64,000 bases of DNA from NCBI RefSeq assembly GCF_002980575.1, contig NZ_PVBS01000002.1, forward strand, positions 1,364,001 to 1,428,000, given 5' to 3'. The position numbers and the translations under genes were made by a program. The notes beneath the pieces were generated by a model. It was not told the origin of the DNA. It worked only from the letters and a program-made list of their open reading frames with translations, and ran no database searches. The DNA is from Sphingobacterium gobiense. Lineage in GTDB: Bacteria > Bacteroidota > Bacteroidia > Sphingobacteriales > Sphingobacteriaceae. Of the stretch, positions 19,072-27,341 are shown piece after piece (the first letter of the stretch is position 1; the number at the start of each line of letters is the position of its first letter).

Positions 19072-19278
19072 ATGCGCATTCCACAAAATTTTGAAGATTG
19101 GAAAATATGCATTGAAAAGAAGTGTGGGATTCCATTGAAACTGGAATTCGCGAGGAAACGTCTGGCCGTTTATGAAGATGAAAATCTTCCCGAGACACGT
19201 CGATTTATCAACGTGTAAGGACGTGATCATTTGGAGCATATCAAGCAATGGTTCCAACAGGCTCTTACAACCTTTTAA
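19072..19278 (+). pseudogene. Small ORF interrupted by an in-frame TAA
   Basis: From ATG 19072 the frame reads MRIPQNFEDWKICIEKKCG and on to RRFINV, meets TAA at 19216-19218, then continues without further stops as GRDHLEHIKQWFQQALTTF to TAA 19276-19278. The two halves together look like one about 68-codon soluble protein; I recall small Bacteroidota proteins of this pattern (RFI..WG..H...I..WF). Probably a nonsense mutation (for example Tyr or Trp codon lost), sequencing error or recent gene loss. Upstream ATG at 18991 is in the same frame. Confidence 0.5.
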
Positions 19279-19440
19279 AATTGCTATGCTCCATCTATTT
19301 CATTTCATCTTAGAAGTAAACTGTTGCCAACGACTCCATTCAAGAGATACTGTGAAGTTATCATAACTTTCTTTAGGTCAGGTTATCGTATATAACATAG
19401 TGATAAAAAACGCACAAGAAACCCGGCAGTAAGGTTCGAA

Positions 19441-19992
19441 TTAATGCACTCTTTCAAACAGTTCAGGATAACTAACTACTAAGCCTGATTTGTCTACGGT
19501 TATTATAGCTTCAAAATCGTTTGGTACGTTCTCGTATTTATATTTTTCTGCACTCAGCCGCGAATATTTCTGCTCGCGCGCTGTTATTTTTTGTTCAAGT
19601 ACGTCAATATAAATAACATCGATATGCGCTTGCTGGCCGTCTTTTAATTTTAACCGGTTAATCGGAAACGAGTTAGACAAGGGAGTTAAAGAAATATCAA
19701 TATCCACACAGGCATACAAATTGTTTATAACCGATCCGTTTACATTCCAATGGCCATTGGTTTTCCGTCCTTCGACTTGAAACGGAGAACTGTTTATTTT
19801 TGCATTGATGCTGAAATGCTGCACTTCCCAATTGCGGTTTGCTTCGATAAAGTAGGCTATGTTGTAAATCTTATTATCCAAATGCCCCACAATCGTCGAA
19901 TAGATTTTCACTGCGTTTTCATCAAGCTGAATAGTGCAATGTTCTAAAGAGTTGTAATATTCCCCCTGCCAGAGGATGATGGTATCTTCCAT
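19441..19992 (-). CDS. Putative glycolipid-binding domain protein
   Basis: A 183-residue cytosolic protein matching the putative glycolipid-binding family (PF06475). It opens with ILWQGEYYNSLEHCTI, has a beta-rich middle (WEVQHFSI, GHWNVNGS, CVDIDISLTPLSNSFPINRL) and ends KYKYENVPNDFEAIITVDKSGLVVSYPELFERV. The family name comes from structure similarity; a biological role is not established. Single gene. Confidence 0.8.
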   Translation of the reverse strand: MEDTIILWQGEYYNSLEHCTIQLDENAVKIYSTIVGHLDNKIYNIAYFIEANRNWEVQHFSINAKINSSPFQVEGRKTNGHWNVNGSVINNLYACVDIDISLTPLSNSFPINRLKLKDGQQAHIDVIYIDVLEQKITAREQKYSRLSAEKYKYENVPNDFEAIITVDKSGLVVSYPELFERVH

Positions 19993-20219
19993 TTTAATAG
20001 TCTACTTTTTCCGTTATTTCATTCTAAACACTTCCTACATTAACAAGCCGCAATCCTAAGTTTATTCGAGAAAGGTACGACTATTAGTCAAAAATCTGAA
20101 ACTGATACCCGTGGAAAGAAACGCTATACGAACGGGGCCTTTCTTATTCGGTTAAAACGAATTAAAGAAAAGGTTGTTCTTTACGTAGTTTAATAAACGA
20201 CTCAGAAATTTTGCTGCTT

Positions 20220-20903
20220 ATGTTTGGAATTGAAGATATTCCCAAATTTATTCTGGCTTTTTTTGTTTTACTACCCGTAATCTCGGCTATTCATGAAGGA
20301 GGACATGTGTTTTTTGCGTGGCTTATGGGTGGAAAAAATATTAGGATTACGATAGGAACAGGAAAGCCTGTTTTCCGTTGGGGCCTAGTTGAGGTCCGAC
20401 AGTACTACTTTTGGTATGGCTTCTGTACTTTTGATAATATTACACGTCAAAGAACAATAGCCAATATCCTTATTTTCTCTGGCGGTGTTTTGTTTAACTT
20501 GCTGGCCGCGATAGCTGTTATTTTACTTGTCGAAAAGGATATCCTCGAGGAAGGTCTTTTTGCATATCAATTCACGTATTTTTCATTATACTACATATTC
20601 TTTGCTCTTATTCCCATTCCTTTTCCAGACGGAGGTTATAGTGATGGACGGATTATCCTCGACTTAATCAGGGGCAAAGAGAACATTATAACACCTCGAG
20701 TATACTACGTTCGGTGGGATCAGGACGGCAATCAGTGGCGGGTATTTGATGACCAGGAGGAATTGATAGCTAGTTACGAAGGGAAAATGGAAGCGCTAAA
20801 CAAGGCAAATGAGGTTGCAAGGAGTAACCGTCCCAGTATGGTAATGAACAGCAAAGGTGGTAAAGAAACGGAAATTAGCAATTATCCAAGAATCCCGCTC
20901 TAG
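20220..20903 (+). CDS. M50-like membrane metalloprotease
   Basis: About 227 residues from the ATG at 20220 (the longest frame starts three codons earlier at TTG 20211). The HEGGH motif near residue 25 in the first membrane segment is the HExxH zinc site of site-2-protease-like families, and PFPDGGYSDGR near 140 supplies the second motif (with DG). Three to four membrane helices lie between them. The C-terminal 60 residues are soluble and carry RWDQDGNQWRVF, like a small appended domain. Length is short for S2P and no PDZ is present. Substrate unknown. Confidence 0.65.
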   Translation: MFGIEDIPKFILAFFVLLPVISAIHEGGHVFFAWLMGGKNIRITIGTGKPVFRWGLVEVRQYYFWYGFCTFDNITRQRTIANILIFSGGVLFNLLAAIAVILLVEKDILEEGLFAYQFTYFSLYYIFFALIPIPFPDGGYSDGRIILDLIRGKENIITPRVYYVRWDQDGNQWRVFDDQEELIASYEGKMEALNKANEVARSNRPSMVMNSKGGKETEISNYPRIPL

Positions 20904-21003
20904 CTATTTTTTTACCTTTTTTCTTATCTTTAGCTTAATATACCATTATCAGGTGGATTTTTTTAAAACGGGTTTCCTTAAGTAACCCACATGGCATAAT
21001 ATT

Positions 21004-21088
21004 ATTACCAATAAAAATTATTAAAACGATCTAAACCGAACGATGCATTGTTCAAATGAGCGTTTGAAGAAAACTTTAACTGATTTAT
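21004..21088 (+). pseudogene. Relic of the 5' end of an Rpn-type nuclease gene
   Basis: About 84 bases align with the first 85 bases of the intact Rpn nuclease gene at 58681-59631 with one base missing; the best-kept part is GAGCGTTTGAAGAAAA. Translated, the copy reads DALFK-stop-AFEENF against DELLKGAFEENF. It has two stops and a frameshift, so it is dead. It sits 6 bp from the end of the pilus-like operon. Confidence 0.7.
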
Positions 21089-21093
21089 AATTA

Positions 21094-21633
21094 CTATAAG
21101 CCACTTATTGTAAATACGGCTCTTGCACGATAGCTTGCTGCAGGAATTGTTACAGAGACACCACTCAAGCGCAGCTGTACAGGTATATTGTTAAAGGTAG
21201 TTAAAGTAAGCACCGTTTGAATTCTGAATAGTTCTGTTGCGACTGTTGTAACAGGCAGATAAGTTGTTCCTCCCGTAACGCTACAAAGTAAACACAGCGT
21301 TTGTCCGGTGCCGGTGCGGCGGGCAGCTATGCTAAGCGATGGGTGCCATGTCGGGTCAGCTTGGTATTGAACGGATACCCGGGCTCCTGATAGCAATGCT
21401 GGCAGCGTGGCCGATACAAGGATCTGGTTGGCCGCGCTTTGGTAACTTCCAGAGTAGTTGGCTCCGGCCTCTGTTATAGGTGAAATTGGCACGGTCCAAT
21501 TTGTACCCCCCACTGTCATGGTTTGCGCAACACTTTGTTTCGTCCAGAAGATTACTAACAAATAAAACAGGACAACGCTCGTACGTAGGGTATAAGCGCG
21601 ACGGTTTTTGTAGTATATGGAGATATTATTCAT
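21094..21633 (-). CDS. Terminal fibre subunit-like protein (last gene of pilus-like operon)
   Basis: A 179-residue secreted protein: basic N-terminus and signal segment (about 18-37, ending SVAQ), then an all-beta body rich in Thr/Ser/Ala, with two cysteines in LCLLC. Its C-terminus SYRARAVFTISGL resembles the ends of the two other subunits in this operon (VTYTI). Its start overlaps the preceding gene by 4 bp. By position (last, after the usher-like gene) and divergence it could be a tip or adhesin subunit. No database family is recognised; the fibre role is inference from operon layout and C-terminal likeness. Confidence 0.6.
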   Translation of the reverse strand: MNNISIYYKNRRAYTLRTSVVLFYLLVIFWTKQSVAQTMTVGGTNWTVPISPITEAGANYSGSYQSAANQILVSATLPALLSGARVSVQYQADPTWHPSLSIAARRTGTGQTLCLLCSVTGGTTYLPVTTVATELFRIQTVLTLTTFNNIPVQLRLSGVSVTIPAASYRARAVFTISGL

Positions 21634-22160
21634 TCTATTATCGTATAAGTAACCACAATGATGTTGTTATTTCCTGCAGCAAGGTTAGCATAATTGTTAG
21701 GTGCAATCGACAATGTCAGTCTGTGACCATTACTTGTACCGGTGCCGGTAAATGCACCACCGATACCGCTTATAATCACCTGTGGAACGGCCGTCAGGAT
21801 GACCTGCCCGCTTACTGAACCCAGTATTCCACCGCCTGAACCAGATGCCGCTGCCGCCTGTAATCTAATGTCTACGCCGGGTATTGTCTGGTTGATGGCG
21901 ACGGTGACTGATCTGCTCGCGCCCCCAGCTTCGATGGCTGAAGTATAGTTTATCCATTTACTCGTATTAACGGTGGGAGCCGCAAGCGGCCTTCCCGCGT
22001 CTGTTGGGGGAAGGAAATTCATTACTATTGTTCCCGCAGGTTCAATATCAAGTAAGGCAACCTTGGGCAAAGTTATAGCAATATTTCTTGAACCAGTCGT
22101 CTGGCAAATTGCGCTTATCGGAATGATAACAAGAATTAATATTTTGATCATACTATTCAT
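21630..22160 (-). CDS. Minor fibre subunit-like protein, paralogue of the first operon gene
   Basis: A 176-residue secreted protein: signal peptide about 1-19 (ends SAICQ), then IAITLPKVALLDIEP at the mature N-terminus, SGQVILTAVPQVIISGIG and TGTSNGHRLTLSI in the middle and VVTYTIIE at the end. It aligns along its whole length with the product of 25791-26378 (shared VIISGIG, TG.G.SNGH, DIEP, YTI), so the two are paralogues. It overlaps the usher-like gene by 8 bp and the next subunit gene by 4 bp. A minor or initiator subunit is likely. Family not recognised by name. Confidence 0.65.
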   Translation of the reverse strand: MNSMIKILILVIIPISAICQTTGSRNIAITLPKVALLDIEPAGTIVMNFLPPTDAGRPLAAPTVNTSKWINYTSAIEAGGASRSVTVAINQTIPGVDIRLQAAAASGSGGGILGSVSGQVILTAVPQVIISGIGGAFTGTGTSNGHRLTLSIAPNNYANLAAGNNNIIVVTYTIIE

Positions 22161-24906
22161 TTATATTTTCGTTATAGCTTACGGTTATCGATTGTTGCTG
22201 ATATTGTATTTTTGATTCTCTTTTTGTTACTGGGACTACGACATGCTGGGTCTGTCCACTCTTTAAAGACAGTTGGTACACCTTGTTGGGAATTGAGTAT
22301 CTGCTGTCCAGATCGTTTCCATAAATTTTAACTGTCCAATCGCCTGGCCGTAAATAAGTAAAATCAAAATCTTCCCCAAGTGCACATATTTTTCTAAGAA
22401 CTTGATCGGCGAAGGAAGCCTCGATAATTACCTTTGCAACCTCCGTTTTCTTTTTCGGGTTTATCTTTCTTTTCATTTGTATAAGGTCTTTTGAGCTCGG
22501 GGCGGAGAGGGCCAAGGTACCGGTTATTTTTGCTGCCTCTGTCAAGCCAAAATTGAAGGTATTATTTCGATCTTCAGAAAGAAAGATTGAAATGGGGAGC
22601 GGAACGTCTGGGATATCTTCAAATGCGAATGTCGTTCTGTCAATTTCAAGAAAATGTTCACCCGGGACTATGTTTTTAAAGACGTAATTTCCCTCAGAAT
22701 CTGTTATAGCCTGTTGTTTGCCCAGCATTAATCTTATCCCGCCAATTTTTGTTGCACCCAAACTAGCGACAGTCCCTGACAGTGTCGTGTAGGAGGCAGT
22801 TTTTTTAACAGGTAAATTCAATTGTGCTGTATATCGAATGGAAGCAACGAAATCTTTATGTCCAAGTTGACCACGCTGAAGCATGTACCGGCCGGAAATG
22901 TCGATGCTATGGGCTGGAAGGAACTGCTGACGAAATAATAACTCAAACAGGTTACGGTCTCTAAAATACTCTTCTGGTAAAAAGTCATTCTGATAGAAAA
23001 CATGCAAGCTGGACTTGGCCGACAACCGACTCATCACTCTTGCTCCGTAATACAGTTGTGATTGGTTTGTTTCCCTGTAACGGGAAGTGCGTGCAATGCT
23101 TCCGAAAACATTAAAAGATGAGTTGAATTTTTCGAACCCTAGGCCTGCCCTCAGGTACGATGATGAACCTCTTAGTCCTGTTATATGGTTGTCGGTTTTC
23201 CCCAGCTGCCCCTCTAAGTCGAGATCGAAATCCCAAAGCCTTTGGTATAAAGAGGTTCTGAAAAACAATTCATTGTAGTCAAACTGACGGGGCGTCTGCC
23301 GGTCGCGATAACGTTGGTATCCATTATAAAATGTTATATTTCCGGTTTCCGAATATCTGAAGTTAACACCATATCGCATGTTATTTCGATAAGGCGCTGC
23401 GAGGAACATGGTGTCACGACGGAAATTTTGTGCATCTTGCGTGTAGTTTGCCAGAAGATCAATCTTTTTGGCGATTGTCAACCTAATGTTACCGTTAAAC
23501 ATGGAACTGTTGTTAAAGTACCCAGCAAAAGACGGCGTAGCATGCATGTATGCTAGGTTCGCGTAAAGCTGTTTGTAGTATCCATCGGCCCTTACCCTGT
23601 AAGCTGCGCCTTGTGCGTTATCCATTTTACTCATTGCTATCTCCGCTTCTACGTCTATTTGCTTTAGTAAGGTGGTCTTTCCGATTAGGTAAGGTAAATG
23701 GGCGCTACTCGTCAAGTACTGAGATCTAAATAATGTCGACGTACCTCTTTCTGGTATTTTTAAAAGATATCCTCCGGAGATAGTTGTCGTACTGTCGAGA
23801 TGAAATGTAGAATAGATGTTGAATTCATCCTTTATTTCTCTAAAAAAACGTGGACGGTTATAAAATCCGCCAAATGCTACTTTTCCCAGTTCAATTTTCA
23901 GTTCTGCACCTCGCCCGTACCGCGCATATTCCGTAAGAAAAGATGATGAGTATACTTTATCGCCCAAATGAGCATAGACTTTTTTGTTTCGAAACGTCGC
24001 AAAATATTCTTCGTATGGGGTAAACGTGTTAAAATCAACAGGATTTTTCGTAAGTGCTCGAAACTCTAGTTCTGCTGTGTTTTCAGTGTTTAAGCTACCA
24101 CGTCCATACACCTCTCCTTGAAACCCCTGCTGAAAACTTCCTCGGTTTCTCATCCCGATATAAGATATCGATGCTGAGACGGGAAATCGGTGATAGATGT
24201 CGTCTTTGGTAGGTGTTACGGGGATAACATTTGTCGAACCGTAAGCTGCGATACGTGTGAAGGTGGAATCTGGCGAATCGGCGATGATATCTATATTTTG
24301 TATTGTTCGTTTCCCAACGGTTATATCCGTCATTTTATTTACCTGGACAATTCTTGTCTCACCAGGGGTTAATATCAAATATGGATGCCGAGCAATAGTC
24401 CCTACGTTACTTTCTAGCTTGACAACTTGTTCGACGTTCCCGCCATTTTTTAGTATAAACGACGCCGTGATCGTATCGCCCGCCTTAACATAAGTGGGTA
24501 CATCTAGTTTTGATAAAGAAATTTCACGTATTTTTTTAATCCGAATTTCTTCTGAAAGGCTCATTTGCTCTGCACTTGTTTTGTCCTTAATATGTAGTAC
24601 AACCTGATGGATGCCAGGGGGCGCACTTGATGAAATTTTAATCGGCACGATTAGGGTCGAAACCAGTTTGTCAGAAAGTTGAAGTCCGTCGCTGGCCAAG
24701 ATAGGGGTGAGATGGGAGCTCGAGGTTTCAACATCTATGTCATAGAATGATTGTTTTTTGGGTAACTTATCAACATGGAAGAGTATCGATGTCGCGATAC
24801 CTGGTTTAAGCTCTTTAGTACTATCTTGTATGCTTTTATTATATTCCTGAGATAGAAGTATGTTCGGAAAGATGATCAATAGTATGAGAGCCCAACGTTC
24901 AAACAT
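22153..24906 (-). CDS. Usher-like outer membrane protein
   Basis: A 917-residue exported protein, central to the operon. Residues 1-19 are a signal peptide; about 25-240 are beta-sandwich (NEW3/CARDB-like, with VKAGDTITASFILKNGG); about 245-700 are alternating amphipathic strands rich in Tyr/Arg/Phe typical of a large outer membrane beta-barrel; about 703-780 are a carboxypeptidase-regulatory-like sandwich (GIRLMLG, ITDSEGNYVFKNIVPGEHFLEI); the last 135 residues are again beta-rich. It lacks TonB-box and plug signatures. N-domain, barrel and C-terminal sandwich parallel fimbrial ushers, but no sequence homology to FimD/PapC is claimed. Stop lies 2 bp from the chaperone-like gene. Confidence 0.6.
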   Translation of the reverse strand: MFERWALILLIIFPNILLSQEYNKSIQDSTKELKPGIATSILFHVDKLPKKQSFYDIDVETSSSHLTPILASDGLQLSDKLVSTLIVPIKISSSAPPGIHQVVLHIKDKTSAEQMSLSEEIRIKKIREISLSKLDVPTYVKAGDTITASFILKNGGNVEQVVKLESNVGTIARHPYLILTPGETRIVQVNKMTDITVGKRTIQNIDIIADSPDSTFTRIAAYGSTNVIPVTPTKDDIYHRFPVSASISYIGMRNRGSFQQGFQGEVYGRGSLNTENTAELEFRALTKNPVDFNTFTPYEEYFATFRNKKVYAHLGDKVYSSSFLTEYARYGRGAELKIELGKVAFGGFYNRPRFFREIKDEFNIYSTFHLDSTTTISGGYLLKIPERGTSTLFRSQYLTSSAHLPYLIGKTTLLKQIDVEAEIAMSKMDNAQGAAYRVRADGYYKQLYANLAYMHATPSFAGYFNNSSMFNGNIRLTIAKKIDLLANYTQDAQNFRRDTMFLAAPYRNNMRYGVNFRYSETGNITFYNGYQRYRDRQTPRQFDYNELFFRTSLYQRLWDFDLDLEGQLGKTDNHITGLRGSSSYLRAGLGFEKFNSSFNVFGSIARTSRYRETNQSQLYYGARVMSRLSAKSSLHVFYQNDFLPEEYFRDRNLFELLFRQQFLPAHSIDISGRYMLQRGQLGHKDFVASIRYTAQLNLPVKKTASYTTLSGTVASLGATKIGGIRLMLGKQQAITDSEGNYVFKNIVPGEHFLEIDRTTFAFEDIPDVPLPISIFLSEDRNNTFNFGLTEAAKITGTLALSAPSSKDLIQMKRKINPKKKTEVAKVIIEASFADQVLRKICALGEDFDFTYLRPGDWTVKIYGNDLDSRYSIPNKVYQLSLKSGQTQHVVVPVTKRESKIQYQQQSITVSYNENINE

Positions 24907-24908
24907 TT

Positions 24909-25700
24909 CTAGATTTCTAGGTCGATGTTCATTGCAAATGTATTTTCCTCTTGGTCCGACGCAAAAACGACGGCCTTATACTTGCCGGGGGTAATATTTC
25001 CAAGTTCTATATTAAATGTTTTTGAGTTTCCGGGAAGTAGTCCCATAACAGGACTTTCTAATTGACCTTCTATCTGTTTACCTTCGGAATCGTATAACTC
25101 AATTGAAGTGATGGCCCTGCAATAAATCTCGCTTTTGTTTGAAAGGGCTACCTGAAGAATTTTATTGCGTCCATTTTTTTCGACTCCGAATTTTTCAAAT
25201 TTTAGTTCTGGCTTGATCGGACTGTTCACGTAGTCTGTGATAACCTGTATAGCATAGCGTACAATTGATGTAATCTGAACACCGGAATTTGATGTGTTTG
25301 GGTTGATTTCTTCTACGGGCTCAATAATAATGGTGCTCCAATAGCTTCCTTCACGGACGACTGAGTCGGGAACAGTTACCTGATAGATGATTTCCACACT
25401 TTGATTGGCTTTTAAGTTAACAAGGTTTGTACTCAATTTTATCCAATCCGCATTTGTTTTTTTATTGGTATGGGGTGCTGTATAGTGTATAGTTCCATCA
25501 AAGGAGTAGGAAATGTCTTGTAGGTAAAGTTTGACACTTTTTGGTCCAGTCCCTGTGTTTTGGAGTTCGATCTTTCCAGAATACACTTTTGCTTTTTCAG
25601 TTTTATAGGTATGTGTCAATCCATTGAGCACAACAATACTCGCGTGTGAGCGTATAGACAGTGCGAAAAATATAATATAGAGTAAAGTGTACTTGAACAT
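24909..25700 (-). CDS. Periplasmic chaperone-like protein (two Ig-like domains)
   Basis: A 263-residue secreted protein with signal peptide 1-20 (ends SHAS). Residues about 22-150 form one Ig-like sandwich (VVLNGLTHTYKTE, KIELQNTGTGPKSVKLYLQD, WIKLSTNLVNLKANQSVEIIYQVTVPD), about 160-263 a second (ILQVALSNKSEIYCRAITSIEL, TPGKYKAVVFASDQEE). Two Ig-like domains joined like this are the layout of PapD-type pilus chaperones and also of the DUF916/WxL-interacting proteins of Gram-positives. Gene position between a subunit and an usher-like barrel favours the chaperone role. It would hold subunits in the periplasm and cap unpaired strands. Confidence 0.6.
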   Translation of the reverse strand: MFKYTLLYIIFFALSIRSHASIVVLNGLTHTYKTEKAKVYSGKIELQNTGTGPKSVKLYLQDISYSFDGTIHYTAPHTNKKTNADWIKLSTNLVNLKANQSVEIIYQVTVPDSVVREGSYWSTIIIEPVEEINPNTSNSGVQITSIVRYAIQVITDYVNSPIKPELKFEKFGVEKNGRNKILQVALSNKSEIYCRAITSIELYDSEGKQIEGQLESPVMGLLPGNSKTFNIELGNITPGKYKAVVFASDQEENTFAMNIDLEI

Positions 25701-25737
25701 GATTCAAATAATCTAGGGGTTTATAATAATAGAGGTT

Positions 25738-25768
25738 AGGGAAAACCGGCTATCAAGCGGATTTCCCT
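25738..25768 (-). promoter_or_regulatory. Stem-loop between first subunit gene and chaperone gene
   Basis: AGGGAAAACCG (25738-25748) pairs with CGGATTTCCCT (25758-25768) in 10 of 11 positions around a 9-base loop. It lies in the 90-bp gap after the first subunit gene and has no strong T tract. In known pilus operons a hairpin here leads to partial termination or protects the pilin mRNA, making subunit more abundant than assembly proteins. Confidence 0.55.
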
Positions 25769-25790
25769 TAATCTGTTAATCCAACTATTT

Positions 25791-26378
25791 TTAGTTGTCC
25801 GAAATCGTATATGTAACCGTTGCTTCAACGGTTGCTGCCGCAACGAGGTCTTCGTAATTCGATGTCCCGCCAGTAGAGCCGCCAAATGCCAAGGCATATG
25901 TGAGGTTATGCCCATTACTTACACCATCACCGGTATATGCGCTCCCTATTCCGGATATGATAACTTGGTCGGCAGCGGTTAATGTCAGTTGGGCGGCGGG
26001 AGTTCCTAAGGTTCCGTCGCCCGCTCCTGCAGCGGCAGCGGCCGTAACATTGATGTCTATTCCGGGAATTTCTGCGTCCAATCGCACCGAAACGGTTCTG
26101 CTATCATCGGCGGTGGATCGAATAGAGGAGTAGTTAAGCCATAAAGTACTGTTATCCGCTGGTCCTAACAAAGGTAAGCCAGCCTCGGTAGGAGCAGTAA
26201 AACCCATCGTGATGTTTTTAGCAGCAGCGGGTTCGATATCAACAATTGCAACCTCTGGCACCGAGATCGTAATCGTATGGTTATCCGTGTTGCTGTCCTG
26301 TGCATTTGCATTAACAGCTAGAGCAACAGCCGCTAATGATAGAGGAATTGAGATTGTTAATGTTTTCATAGGTCTCAT
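25791..26378 (-). CDS. Major fibre subunit-like protein (first gene of pilus-like operon)
   Basis: A 195-residue secreted protein: signal peptide about 1-26 (ends ANAQ), mature N-terminus with alternating hydrophobics ITISVPEVAIVDIEP, low-complexity Ala/Gly stretch around 115-125, VIISGIG, TGDGVSNGHNL, and C-terminus EATVTYTISDN. No cysteine. It is Ala/Thr/Ser rich and all-beta in appearance, like donor-strand-exchanged pilins. The paralogue at 21630-22160 shares all these blocks. First in the operon and followed by a stem-loop, it would be the most abundant product. The start may also be the ATG three codons later (MKTLTIS). Fibre role is inference. Confidence 0.62.
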   Translation of the reverse strand: MRPMKTLTISIPLSLAAVALAVNANAQDSNTDNHTITISVPEVAIVDIEPAAAKNITMGFTAPTEAGLPLLGPADNSTLWLNYSSIRSTADDSRTVSVRLDAEIPGIDINVTAAAAAGAGDGTLGTPAAQLTLTAADQVIISGIGSAYTGDGVSNGHNLTYALAFGGSTGGTSNYEDLVAAATVEATVTYTISDN

Positions 26379-26882
26379 AGGATTTTATTTCATTTAATAG
26401 GGTGTTATTTTATTTATCGAACAAGTATGACCTAAAAAGGTTTTAATTTTTTTAAAAAATAGCTAGACCATCACGGCTTGTAGGAAAGGGTTATATAGTA
26501 TTGTAAGAATGGCTCAGGATGACACCTGTAAACGCCTTAACGAAGCAGAGAATTTCTTGCGGGATTATTCAATAAGCTAAGAGAACCCCGAAGCTGGCTC
26601 CCTTAGTTTTTTTACAAATGCGCAGGACAATATGTATGAGCTTCCGCAAGTTTATTTCATCGGTTTTCTTGCTTTTCATTGGACAAAGAAGCGAGTTATC
26701 AGTATTATTGCAATGCGGTCCCTTACCATAGGAAGAGTAAAGAACAGTTTTTCAACAAGCTGGGTTACAAGCTACTTAGTCTGCCTTAATTTTTGTTAAT
26801 AAGAAGCTGAAATAACGTGGTATTCCAACGTCGATCATCCTTAATAAAATGGGGGGAGGTGATATCGCGCATAGAAGGTTGC
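26379..26882. other. Intergenic region upstream of the pilus-like operon
   Basis: 504 bp without a convincing gene. The first 80 bp are AT-rich and should hold the operon promoter, but I find only a poor match to the Bacteroidota consensus (CATACTTG on the minus strand). A plus-strand terminator-like hairpin (26577-26613) is listed separately; the remaining sequence looks like decayed coding DNA without recognisable identity. Confidence 0.45.
26577..26613 (+). terminator. Terminator-like hairpin with T tract
   Basis: CTAAGAGAACC (26577-26587) pairs with GGCTCCCTTAG (26596-26606) at 9 of 11 positions and is followed by seven T. It would act on plus-strand transcripts, yet no plus-strand gene is evident upstream in this gap; it may belong to a lost gene. 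Confidence 0.5.
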
Positions 26883-27314
26883 TTATTCAATAATCTCTAC
26901 CGTGCCCTCAACAAAATCCGCAGCGCGCTTACCTCTTTTACTTTTTTCATCATGGTAACTCAAGTATGCGGTTACTTTTTTCGTTTCTAAATCAATTACC
27001 TGACTTACGGTATAACCGTCAGCTTCGATCCAGCTCAAAAAAAACTGATGGTTATTGAGCTGTTTATAACTGATTGTCTCGGTACCTTCGGTATGATTGT
27101 TTTCTGTATCTGTTTGACTCCAGTGCAACGTAGAGTCATCAATATAAGTTACCTCAGCACTCAGAGTGGGATAAGTTAACCGTGCTTTTTTCCCTATTAG
27201 TTGGTAGTCGACCGAATCATTTACTTCGGATGTTGCATCCACCTTGTTCGTTTTGCCAGCACATGCGCCTAAAGCAATAATAACTGTTGATACTATTAAA
27301 AGTTGTGTTTTCAT
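26883..27314 (-). CDS. MoaF-like lipoprotein
   Basis: A 143-residue lipoprotein (signal with ALGAC lipobox, Cys at about 18). The body, with ARLTYPTLSAEVTYIDDSTLHW, TEGTETISY, FFLSWIEADGYTVSQVIDLETKKV, matches the lipocalin-like MoaF family. MoaF-like proteins have no settled function in Bacteroidota. It lies 27 bp downstream of the MFS pump gene on the same strand and is likely co-transcribed with it. Confidence 0.65.
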   Translation of the reverse strand: MKTQLLIVSTVIIALGACAGKTNKVDATSEVNDSVDYQLIGKKARLTYPTLSAEVTYIDDSTLHWSQTDTENNHTEGTETISYKQLNNHQFFLSWIEADGYTVSQVIDLETKKVTAYLSYHDEKSKRGKRAADFVEGTVEIIE

Positions 27315-27341
27315 ATTTTATTTTACTTTGTTGTGAAATGA

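Noticed and set aside
24909..25700. Reading the chaperone-like protein as a Gram-positive WxL-interacting (DUF916) protein.
   Set aside because: The two-Ig layout is similar, but the organism is Gram-negative by gene content, and the next gene encodes an outer membrane barrel, which suits a pilus chaperone better.
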